A stretch of DNA of 5,115 nt from Acidobacteriota bacterium (GCA_003223675.1 QHVW01000421.1:1-5115); one strand, 5' to 3'; shown: positions 1 through 5,115, numbered from the stretch's first letter. Notes: generated by a model not told the origin, from the letters alone. Numbers and translations are program-made.

Positions 1-324
1 GGGCCGCCGGTCGTGGTGCTGGGGCCGGAGAGGGCGACCGGCGATCTCGACGGCGACGGCGCTCCCGAGACGGCCCTGCTGCTGACCAAGAACCCGGGCG
101 ATCCGCTCCAGCAGGCCTATCTCGTGGTTGCGGCCTGGCGGGGGGACCGGATCGTCACGCTGGCGACCGCCCTCCTGGGATACCAGGTCCGGGCGCAGTC
201 GTTCACCATCTCCGGCGGCAAGATCCATCTTCAGGGGAGCCGCTCCGCCTCGGCCCGCACGGCGATGATGCCGGCGGCGCTGACGTTTTCGCTCCGCGAC
301 GGGAAGCTGGTCGAGGAGATGTAG
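1..324 (+). CDS. C-terminal part of a secreted-type hypothetical protein with a DxDGDG motif (5' end outside window)
   Basis: The frame is open from base 1 to the TAG at 322-324, giving 107 residues of an incomplete protein. No start is assigned because the reading frame runs off the left edge; the internal GTG at 13 is unlikely to be the true start. Near the beginning is TGDLDGDGAPETA, an FG-GAP/calcium-loop-like Asp/Gly motif. It is followed by YLVVAAWRGDRIVTLATALLG, then a predicted beta-strand series ending FSLRDGKLVEEM. From memory, this order (GDLNGDG, then YLAAVL, then ATVLLGDRV, then a C-terminal DGxLVE strand) is common in bacterial periplasmic or lipoprotein hypotheticals, sometimes next to META/HslJ-like domains. 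No catalytic residues are evident, and exact function is unknown. Its last codons contain the Shine-Dalgarno-like GAGGAG that serves the next gene. Confidence 0.7.
   Translation, partial: GPPVVVLGPERATGDLDGDGAPETALLLTKNPGDPLQQAYLVVAAWRGDRIVTLATALLGYQVRAQSFTISGGKIHLQGSRSASARTAMMPAALTFSLRDGKLVEEM
313..318 (+). promoter_or_regulatory. Ribosome binding site for the GTG start at 325
   Basis: GAGGAG lies inside the end of the upstream gene, six bases before a GTG that directly follows the upstream TAG. It supports GTG 325 as the start and suggests translational coupling of the two genes on one transcript. Confidence 0.5.
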
Positions 325-912
325 GTGGCCTGTAAAAAGCAGCCTTCCATCGTCTCAAGTCCGCCGGAAGAGGAATTCCGACCTCGAACCCAGTTGGGCC
401 GCAGGCTCTGGGAGATCCGGAAGCGAATCGTGGAATCCGGAGAGCCTCTGCTGGATTGGGACGATTTGGAACGAGAGATCGCGGAGCGGCGAGGCGGCGC
501 CACCGCCCACCAAGCCTGCGGCGGGTGGAAAAACCGCCCGGGTAGGAATGCGCCGCCCTCAGGGTCGCCTCTCCGGACCCGCGGGTCACCGCTTCCGACC
601 CGCCTTGTGACGCTGTCGACCCGCTCAGCGCCGCCGCCGACCCATGGGTCGCTGCTCCCGACCCGGTCTGTGCCGTTTTGGACCCGTGGGTCGCTGCTTC
701 CGACCCGGCTCATGCCCATTCCGACCCGATCTGTGCCGTTTTGGACCCGCGGGTCGCAGGTCCGGACCCACGGGTCCGAGGAGGCGACCCGCGGGGCGTC
801 TCCGCCGCTGTCCGGGTCGGAAGCTCCGACCCCCGGGTCGGCGGGTGTGCTTCGTCAACCCAGAAGGGCCGCCCCTACAGATCCCCTCATTTTTAGGTTG
901 ACGTCGTACTAG
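325..912 (+). CDS. Small antitoxin-like protein with a heptapeptide-repeat C-terminal extension
   Basis: The GTG start abuts the upstream stop and has GAGGAG six bases before it. Residues 1-58 look like a real small protein: LGRRLWEIRKRIVESGEPLL, then DWDDLEREIAERRGG. From memory this resembles short proteins of about 60 residues found as VapB-like partners of PIN toxins in cyanobacteria and other bacteria; that is recall, not a search. Homologs of this type normally end soon after the ERRGG motif. Here the frame runs on through a GC-rich linker and the 21-bp tandem array, giving a tail with Thr every seven residues (85, 92, 99, 106, 113, 120, 127, 134, 141, 148, 155, 169), typically TRGSxLP. 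It then ends LIFRLTSY. No PIN-domain toxin gene follows. Codons in the first 58 residues use more A/T in third positions (aaa, tca, agt, gaa, cga, ttg) than the neighbouring genes, which hints at separate origin. The tail may be accidental read-through of a non-coding repeat after loss of the original stop. Confidence 0.5.
   Translation: MACKKQPSIVSSPPEEEFRPRTQLGRRLWEIRKRIVESGEPLLDWDDLEREIAERRGGATAHQACGGWKNRPGRNAPPSGSPLRTRGSPLPTRLVTLSTRSAPPPTHGSLLPTRSVPFWTRGSLLPTRLMPIPTRSVPFWTRGSQVRTHGSEEATRGASPPLSGSEAPTPGSAGVLRQPRRAAPTDPLIFRLTSY
522..540 (+). other. Short hairpin between the antitoxin-like segment and the 21-bp array
   Basis: CGGGTGG (522-528) and CCGCCCG (534-540) can pair as a 7-bp stem with one G-U wobble around an AAAAA loop. 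No T-run follows on the plus strand, so it is not a standard intrinsic terminator. It may mark the original 3' end of the small upstream gene or be chance in GC-rich DNA. Confidence 0.25.
555..848. repeat. Tandem array of fourteen 21-bp units with a palindromic GACCCGCGGGTC core
   Basis: Units begin every 21 bases at 555, 576, 597, 618, 639, 660, 681, 702, 723, 744, 765, 786, 807 and 828 with no slippage. Each unit is a 12-base core followed by a 9-base linker that usually starts with G (for example GCTGCTTCC or GCCGTTTTG). The left half-site GACCC is exact in 12 of 14 units (not 555 or 807). The right half-site GGGTC at core positions 8-12 is exact in eight units (555, 576, 639, 681, 744, 765, 807, 828), and 786 misses by one base. 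Units 576, 639, 681, 744 and 765 have both half-sites around GC, AT, GT or AC centres; 828 has them around CC. Units 660 and 723 are one mismatch apart and lack the right half, so there is also a higher-order pattern at 63 bp. Being a multiple of three and free of stops, the array reads as heptapeptide repeats in several frames: TRGSxLP in the frame of the gene at 325, DPRVxxS in another plus frame, and RVGSSDP on the minus strand. Confidence 0.93.
866..878 (-). repeat. Fragment of the dispersed GTAGGGGCGGCCC palindromic repeat
   Basis: The 13 bases GGGCCGCCCCTAC are identical to the outer end of the right arm of the large inverted repeat at 3822-3913 (bases 3901-3913). Read on the minus strand they start GTAGGGGCGGCCC. 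The matching second half of the hairpin is absent, so this looks like a decayed or partial copy. It lies 18 bases after the last unit of the 21-bp array and inside the frame of the gene at 325. Confidence 0.55.
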
Positions 913-935
913 CTCTCGCCTCGCTCTCTCCGGCC

Positions 936-2607
936 CTACCCCGCCTTCGCCTCCAGCACCGCCTGATCGCGGAGCTTGGCGGCGGCGGGGGAGAGGGGGG
1001 CGTCGGTGAGGATCTTGTTGATCCGCTCCATGGCCTTGATCGTGTCCCCCACGCTGCGGTAGAGGACGACCTCGCCGTAGAGGTTGTCGGCGAGCACGTT
1101 CAGCCGCTCGATCACCGGCACGACGTAGGGACCCTCGGGATAGCGGCGCAGGTACTCGGCGCCGTTCTTGATGTCGTCGTAGGACCTGGCGATGGTGGAG
1201 AGGCGCTCGTCGGCCAGGTGCTTGAGCTCGGGGTCCTGGGTCTGCTCGGCCATCTGCTGGAGGGCGGCGAGCTCCTGGAGGTTGGGTGCGAGGATGCGCA
1301 ACCCCGCGGCGGCGCGCTTCCCCTCCGCGCTCTGCGGACCGGACTGCCAGGCCTTGAGGTATTGCGTCACCGCCTCGGTCCGGTTGCCCAGACGGGCGTA
1401 GGCGTCGCCCAGGGCCAGGGCCACCCCGGGCACCTGCGTGGCCTCGGGGAAGTTCGAGAGGAAGCTCTCCAGGAACGAGGTCTCGTAGACGCCGCCGTCG
1501 AGGATCTTGACCGCGCGCGGATAGAGATCCTTGCGCTTGGCCTCCAGGTCCGAGATCTCGCCGTCGAGCGCGGAGATCAGGTCGCTCTTGGGCTCGACCG
1601 TCTTCACCTCCGCCAGCTCCTTGCGGTACATCTTGAGGACGGCGCCGTAGTCGCGCGACAGCACCGGGCGCGCGAGCTCGTCGTCGCGGCGCTTGTGGAG
1701 CTTCTCGAGGCGCAGGGCGTCCGATTCCTTCCCCTGCGGCCAGGAGGAGAGGACGGCCTGCTTGACGAAGTCGGTCACCGCCGGGTCCGGCTTGCCGTGA
1801 GTCTGGCGCATGTAGGCGACCAGGGCCGCCTGGGTGCGCTTGCGGTAGTCGTCCGCGGACTTCCGGGCCTGGACCGTCCAGGTCCCCTTGCGGGCCTCCG
1901 CGGCGCGCTGCCGCACGTCGGAGAAGGGGTGGGTCTGCCAGTAGCCGTACTCCTTGAGCTGCGGAGCGCGGCTGTTCATCAGGTCCCAGAGCCGGCGGGC
2001 GCCGTCCGGGCTGTAGCCGGCCGCCGAGGACAGGCTCTGCCCCTCCTTGTCCGCCTCGTCCTCGTTGTCGCGGCTGTAGCTGCGCAACAGCAGCTCGCTG
2101 ACCACCAGGCTGGCCGCCGCCGCGCCCTGGATCAGGTTGCCGTTCGGATCCGCGTAGCCGACGCGCGGATCGTAGGGCGCCTGCGCCGAGGGGAGATGGC
2201 TGCCGCCCCGCGACTCGCCGAGGGCGACCCCCGCCACCAGCAGGTTGCCGAGCACGGTCATCAGCGTCTGCCGGCGCTGCATGTGGATGGCGTGCTCGTG
2301 GACGACGTGGCCGATCTCGTGGCCGAGGTCCGGCCGGCAGCGCGAAGGCGTTGGGCTCGGGCATCTTCACGATGCCGAAGACGAAGGGGTACTTCTGGTA
2401 GTCGGACTGCTGGGCGAGCTCGTAGCCGATGCGGGTGACCCGCGCGAGCCGCTCCTGGTCGTCCGGGATCCCGTACTGCTTGACCGCTTCGGCCGCCGCC
2501 TTGAGACTTTCGTTGAAGAGCTTGGGATCGGCGATGGTCTGGGCCCCTCCCGGCCGGGCCGCCGCGGCGGCCAGCAGGAGGATGACGAGGATGTGTCGGA
2601 TCTTCAT
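936..2607 (-). pseudogene. Secreted M48-family zinc metallopeptidase with TPR-like C-terminal region, interrupted by a deletion/frameshift
   Basis: Translation from ATG 2607 gives a signal peptide (MKIRHILVILLLAAAAARPGGAQ) and a pro-segment ending at MPEPNAFALPAG (residue 93, base 2329). This frame then turns into nonsense. Another frame picks up at once with DLGHEIGHVVHEHAIHMQRR; HEIGH, at 2307-2321, is the HExxH zinc/catalytic motif. Downstream come NEDEADKEG (2060-2086 region; E of ExEAD is the expected third zinc ligand), the WQTHPF...R motif typical of M48 proteins, and a long helical tail with a TPR-like stretch around ALALGDAYARLGNRTEAVTQ. It ends EAKAG then TAG at 936-938. M48 proteins normally have roughly 20-25 residues (a strand, TxG, and the helix leading to HExxH) between the FALPxG strand and HExxH. 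They are missing here, and the 1672-nt span is not divisible by three. The rest is intact, so this is either a recent inactivating deletion or an assembly error. The family acts in the periplasm or membrane on misfolded or outer-membrane proteins. An automated caller may report only 936-2282. Confidence 0.85.
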
Positions 2608-2716
2608 GGCCTTCCCCTCGAAACAGTCCAAGAGTACCTCATCCAGGCAGGCTCCATCTCGGGAACAAGGATTCGGGCGGGAAAAGTCCCGGGGCCATTG
2701 TGGTAGCTTTCCGCGC
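2608..2716. promoter_or_regulatory. Divergent intergenic region between the M48 gene and the PHA-like gene
   Basis: These 109 bases must carry both divergent promoters. On the plus side, TAGCTT at 2704-2709 sits just before ATG 2717, which has no Shine-Dalgarno sequence. This fits a -10 element with a leaderless or nearly leaderless transcript, but no good -35 is seen at the right distance. A short imperfect dyad GGGAAAAGTCCC lies at 2679-2690. On the minus side, TTGTTC (centre about 2665) is a possible -35, without a convincing -10 at standard spacing. All promoter calls here are weak. Confidence 0.3.
2611..2619 (-). promoter_or_regulatory. Ribosome binding site of the M48 peptidase gene
   Basis: Read on the minus strand this is GAGGGGAAG, ending three bases before ATG 2607; the GAGGGG core sits six bases upstream. 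It supports ATG 2607 as the start, which agrees with the signal peptide that begins there. Confidence 0.6.
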
Positions 2717-2998
2717 ATGAGCGACTTGACCATCGAGGTGAGCACCACGAAGTCGTCCATGGAAGAGATCCGGTCTGCTCTCGACGCCGGTCTCAAGCAG
2801 GAGTTCCCGGGCGGCATGTTGAAATGGCGCTGGGAGGGGGACGTGATGCACCTCTCCGGTCCCGGCGCGACCGCGACCATCGCCCTGGAGGATGGCCGGC
2901 TGGTGGGCCGGGCCCATCTCAAGCCTCCGGCCAGCCTGATGAAGCCGGTGATCGAGCAGAAGATCTCCTCGGTGATGAAGACGGCCGCCGTGAGCTGA
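2717..2998 (+). CDS. Polyhydroxyalkanoic acid system (granule-region)-like small protein
   Basis: This is a 93-aa protein starting at ATG 2717 and ending at TGA 2996-2998. The start is chosen because the protein MSDLTIEVSTTKSSMEEIRS begins cleanly there; the frame upstream (back to 2429) is antisense to the M48 gene. The pattern is beta-strand, helix, a strand pair (WRWEGDVMHLSG), then GATATIALEDGRLVGRAHLK, then a helix PASLMKPVIEQKISSVMK. This order and length match the PHA_gran_rgn family (about 90 aa; strand-helix-strand-GxxGTLxV-xLGFLLAAFKxxIExEI). Members are found near PHA granule genes, and their biochemical role is poorly defined. The match was made by eye. No PHA synthase is visible in the window, so a role in PHA metabolism is not shown by context. 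The next gene begins about 26 bases downstream and probably shares the transcript. Confidence 0.6.
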   Translation: MSDLTIEVSTTKSSMEEIRSALDAGLKQEFPGGMLKWRWEGDVMHLSGPGATATIALEDGRLVGRAHLKPPASLMKPVIEQKISSVMKTAAVS

Positions 2999-3024
2999 CG
3001 GGGGCCCCAAAACCCCGCATCGCC

Positions 3025-3825
3025 GTGGCCCCGCCTCCGAGCCTCTCCGCCGCGTTGCTCCAACGCGCCGCCACGGACCCTGAGGAGCCCTGGCTCTTCC
3101 GCGCCGAGGGGTGGGACTGGGTCTGGCACCCCTGGCGGGAGCTGGCCGGCTGGATGGAGCGCTGGCGGGAGAGCCTCTTCACTCTGCCCGCCGGCTCCCG
3201 CGCGGCCTTCCGATACGACGCACGCCCGGAATCCGTGATCCTGGATCTGGCGGTCCAGGCGGCGGGTCTGGTGTCGGCGCCGAATGGGGGGAGAGAGGAT
3301 TCCTGGTGGATTGAGCGCCGGGGCCTCGAGATCGAAGCCACATCCTCCTCCCATCGCCCTCCTCCCCCTGACCGGGGGGGCTTGGCTGGAGCAGTCGTGA
3401 TCCTGGAAGGCCGGCCGGTGACATGGGCGATGGGGGAGATCGTCGCAGCGGGAGAACGGCTTCAGGGGTTGATCGGAGAGGCGGGGACGCGCGAGATCGT
3501 GGTCCTCGGCGGACCGCTCGAAGATCCCCTGGAGCGGACGATGATGGCCTGGGCGACCCTCTCCGGCGCCGTTGTGGTGCTGGAGCCCGATCCGGCGCTC
3601 CGCGCCGCCACCGCCGCCTGGGTGCGGCCGACGACGTTCCATGGCACCCCCGCAGAGATCGCCGACCTGCGGGCGCGGGTGGGGAGGGGGAGGAGAGGGC
3701 GCCTGCCGTTCCGGCGGCTGCGGACGGTGCTGGCGTCCGGAGAGATCTCCGAGGAAGAGGCGGGTTTCTGGCGGGAGCGGGGGGTGAGGGTGGTCGCATT
3801 CTCCTTTCTGGCGGGTCTGATGTAG
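3025..3825 (+). CDS. Degenerate, truncated AMP-binding (acyl-CoA-synthetase-like) protein
   Basis: From GTG 3025 this gives 266 residues; the frame is open further upstream inside the preceding gene, and no start has a good ribosome binding site, so the start is uncertain. The layout resembles the N-terminal half of adenylate-forming enzymes. Residues 10-50 look like the substrate-lid entry (ERAATDP..PWLFRAEGW..W). Residues 58-85 (RAAFRYDARPESVILDLAVQAAGL) match the segment 'valxlpNxpefvixxlAxxxaGa'. Residues 121-148 (AGAVVILEGRPVTWAMGEIV) align with the A3 region, but the TSGTTGxPKG phosphate-binding loop is missing and only EGRP remains. Residues 157-190 and 200-215 match the strand/helix region that follows. 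Residues 229-262 (RRLRTVLASGEISEEE) match 'slrxvxxgGaxl'. The protein stops before YGxTE and the whole C-terminal ATP/CoA lid, at a TAG supplied by the palindromic repeat beginning at 3822. Catalysis is therefore unlikely. It is probably a decaying or non-catalytic homolog. Confidence 0.55.
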   Translation: MAPPPSLSAALLQRAATDPEEPWLFRAEGWDWVWHPWRELAGWMERWRESLFTLPAGSRAAFRYDARPESVILDLAVQAAGLVSAPNGGREDSWWIERRGLEIEATSSSHRPPPPDRGGLAGAVVILEGRPVTWAMGEIVAAGERLQGLIGEAGTREIVVLGGPLEDPLERTMMAWATLSGAVVVLEPDPALRAATAAWVRPTTFHGTPAEIADLRARVGRGRRGRLPFRRLRTVLASGEISEEEAGFWRERGVRVVAFSFLAGLM

Positions 3826-3913
3826 GGGCGGCCCTATGTGGCCGCCCTGGGTGGTGGGAATCTGCGATCCAGCAAAACCCCCGCCCAGGGCGGCCACATA
3901 GGGCCGCCCCTAC
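3822..3913. repeat. 92-bp nested inverted repeat (dispersed palindrome) between convergent genes
   Basis: The 30-base arms at 3822-3851 and 3884-3913 are exact inverse complements, starting GTAGGGGCGGCCC on either strand. They are separated by 32 bases that continue with imperfect pairing. Each arm is itself a hairpin: GGGCGGCC and GGCCGCCC (3826-3833 with 3840-3847; 3888-3895 with 3902-3909) around six-base loops CTATGT or ACATAG. This REP/BIME-like architecture, with GTAGGGGCGG ends, fits a dispersed non-coding repeat; a 13-base identical piece lies at 866-878. The TAG at the left end (3823-3825) ends the plus-strand gene, and the TAG at the right end (complement of 3910-3912) ends the minus-strand gene. 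The fold could also act as a bidirectional transcription terminator, though no T-run follows. Confidence 0.92.
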
Positions 3914-5115
3914 GAAGAACGTGCCATTTCGGTGGGCTGGTCAGCTTTCGGCATTCTCGCGAGAGGGGGCCCCTCGTTCACCGGCAACGGAGGCAGCCGC
4001 CTTTCGATCGCCATCAGCGTCTTCCGGACATCGGCGCCGGCGAGGAGGGCCGCACCGCCCAGCCGCGGCACGGCCGCGGGGCGAAACCCCGGGCCGTCGA
4101 GGACGAAGAGGAGCTCCGGATGCTCGCCGCGGAGCTCCTCCGCGAGGCCCAGCAGCCGGCCCGCGCCCGGCGCGAGCGTCGCCGAGAAAAGGATCACGTG
4201 CGGCTGCACCGAGGCGACCGCCTCCTCCAGCCCCTCGTCCGGAAGCTGGGCGAGATGGACGACGTTCCAGCCCGCCTGGCGCATGAGGAGCGTGAGGATC
4301 AGCTGGTCCGTCTCCGGCTCCTCCCCGGGCGCGGGGAGGGCCAGGGCCCGGTAGCCCTGCCCCTGCGGCGCCATCTCTCCCAGCACGGCGAGCCGGTCGC
4401 GCAGAAGGGCATGGGCGAGCCGCTCCACGCCGGCGGCGATCCGGCCCGCCATGGCGTCCCGGCGCAACGCCGCCAGCGCCGGCCGCAGCACGTCGAGCAC
4501 GAGAGTCTCCAGAGGGATCTTCGGCCCGGCCTCGTCCAGCAGCGCCTCGGCCCGCTGGAGATCGCCGTCGCGGAGCTCCCGCCCCAGCTCCACGGCGAGG
4601 ACCACCGGATCGGAAGCCCGCGCCGGCGCGGTCCGGACGGCACGCACCGCCTCCTGCAGCGTGGACACGACCTCGTCGGCGCCCGCCGCGGTCAGGCGCC
4701 GCCGGTACCGCTCGGCCTCGGCGCGGAGGTCCCACAGCGCCACCACGATCCGCAATCCCGGGAAATGGGCCCGCAGATCGCGGCAGAGCTCGCGCACCTG
4801 GGTATACGAATACGGCGCCAGCACCGAGAGGAAGACCTGCTCGGCGCCGAGCTCGGCCAGACGGCTCAGCACCTCCGAGCGCGGCAGGTCGTGCTCCAGC
4901 ACGGGTGGCGTCTCACCACCTCCCGCCGCGAGCTGCGCGAGCATGTGCCCCACCAACTCGTCCGCCAAGTCCTCGGCGGGCACGCAGACCAGGCGGGGCG
5001 CCGTCTCGGGAACCGGCTCCACCCCCAGGCCCTCCTCTTCCAGAGGGCGGGTGGAGAGATCCTCGATCCAGTTGCGGATCGTGGCGCCCACGAGCTCCTC
5101 CCGCTCCGGGCTGAG
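3910..5115 (-). CDS. C-terminal portion of a protein with two B12-binding-fold-like domains; first resembles the tail of AI-2E-type transporters (5' end outside window)
   Basis: The minus frame is open from the right edge (LSPEREELVGATIRNWIEDL) to TAG at 3910-3912, 401 residues. GTG 5089-5091 is a possible internal start, but the frame continues upstream and the true start is probably outside. Residues about 41-158 are a Rossmann-like alpha/beta domain: RLVCVPAEDLADELVGHMLAQL, AEQVFLSVLAPYSYTQVREL, GLRIVVALWDL and AGADEVVSTLQEAV. From memory this resembles the cytosolic C-terminal extension of AI-2E-family permeases in Acidobacteria. Residues about 168-245 are a helical bundle resembling the cobalamin-binding cap (RDAMAGRIAAGVERLAHALL), and 255-376 a second Rossmann-like domain (LTLLMRQAGWNVVHL, VQPHVILFSATL, LLFVLDGPGF, LLAGADVRKTL). 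In neither Rossmann domain is a DxHxxG cobalamin motif present, and the cap lacks the W and the EH pair. Cobalamin binding is therefore unlikely; a regulatory or other small-ligand role is inferred. The stop codon lies in the palindromic repeat, and the last about 20 residues may be new. Confidence 0.7.
   Translation of the reverse strand, partial: LSPEREELVGATIRNWIEDLSTRPLEEEGLGVEPVPETAPRLVCVPAEDLADELVGHMLAQLAAGGGETPPVLEHDLPRSEVLSRLAELGAEQVFLSVLAPYSYTQVRELCRDLRAHFPGLRIVVALWDLRAEAERYRRRLTAAGADEVVSTLQEAVRAVRTAPARASDPVVLAVELGRELRDGDLQRAEALLDEAGPKIPLETLVLDVLRPALAALRRDAMAGRIAAGVERLAHALLRDRLAVLGEMAPQGQGYRALALPAPGEEPETDQLILTLLMRQAGWNVVHLAQLPDEGLEEAVASVQPHVILFSATLAPGAGRLLGLAEELRGEHPELLFVLDGPGFRPAAVPRLGGAALLAGADVRKTLMAIERRLPPLPVNEGPPLARMPKADQPTEMARSS

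Noticed and set aside
555..848. CRISPR array
   Set aside because: The unit is 21 bp with 9-base linkers, no 25-40-bp spacers, no long identical repeats and no cas gene; this is a plain tandem repeat.
881..935. Intrinsic terminator of the M48 gene
   Set aside because: The AAAAA/TTTTT stretch near 889-894 has no stable stem directly before it on the minus strand.
1218..2438. A 406-codon plus-strand open frame opposite the M48 gene
   Set aside because: The composition is Val/Leu/Arg/Gly-rich with no motifs. The minus strand there encodes HEIGH, the third-ligand motif and the THPF motif, so the plus frame is a GC-driven shadow.
2679..2690. GGGAAAAGTCCC as an operator
   Set aside because: The dyad is only 4 bp per arm and single copy; chance is likely in this composition.
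625..3897. A 1090-codon minus-strand open frame
   Set aside because: Only its stretch from 2607 to about 2329 (the M48 N-terminus) looks like real protein. The rest is Arg/Pro/Gly-rich shadow translation across the antisense of other genes and the repeat.
3822..3913. Insertion sequence or transposon
   Set aside because: The 92-bp inverted repeat holds no coding sequence and no clear flanking target duplication; it fits a non-autonomous dispersed palindrome.
3423..4286. A 287-codon plus-strand open frame spanning the palindrome
   Set aside because: It crosses the inverted repeat and the antisense of the convergent gene, with Arg/Gly/Pro-rich low-complexity translation and no recognisable domain.

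Overview
This is a GC-rich bacterial window with long spurious open frames on both strands. Protein flavour suggests an Acidobacteriota-like or deltaproteobacterial-like genome: an M48 peptidase with a repeat-type tail, an AI-2E-transporter-like C-terminal domain and a PHA-granule-region-like small protein. That placement is an inference from sequence style. No rRNA, tRNA or other taxonomic marker is present.

Layout. (1) Positions 1-324 (+) hold the C-terminal end of a secreted-type hypothetical protein with a D-x-D-G-D-G motif. (2) A GTG start immediately after its stop opens a 195-codon frame (325-912, +). Its first ~58 residues look like a small antitoxin-like protein. The rest is translated from (3) a tandem array of fourteen 21-bp units (555-848) built around the palindrome GACCCGCGGGTC, followed by a short piece of a dispersed palindromic repeat (866-878). 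(4) On the minus strand, 2607-936, lies a secreted M48-family metallopeptidase with a TPR-like C-terminal region. It is broken by a short internal deletion and frameshift just before the HEIGH zinc motif. (5) Diverging from it across 109 bp are two plus-strand genes. One is a 93-aa protein resembling the polyhydroxyalkanoate system/granule-region family (2717-2998). The other is a degenerate, truncated AMP-binding (acyl-CoA-synthetase-like) protein (about 3025-3825). (6) A 92-bp nested inverted repeat (3822-3913) separates that gene from (7) a convergent minus-strand gene (3910 to beyond 5115). Its visible part carries two Rossmann-like, B12-binding-fold domains without the cobalamin-binding histidine, and the first resembles the C-terminal tail of AI-2E-type permeases.

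The genes do not form one clear pathway. The window looks like a loosely organised chromosomal region where short repeats have shaped gene ends. The palindromic repeat supplies the TAG stop codons of both convergent genes. The 21-bp array extends a small gene into a heptapeptide-repeat tail. The M48 gene carries a fresh-looking deletion. The most unusual feature is the 21-bp array: its period equals about two DNA helical turns and also exactly seven codons, so it could act as a phased protein-binding DNA array, as a heptad-repeat coding sequence, or as neither.
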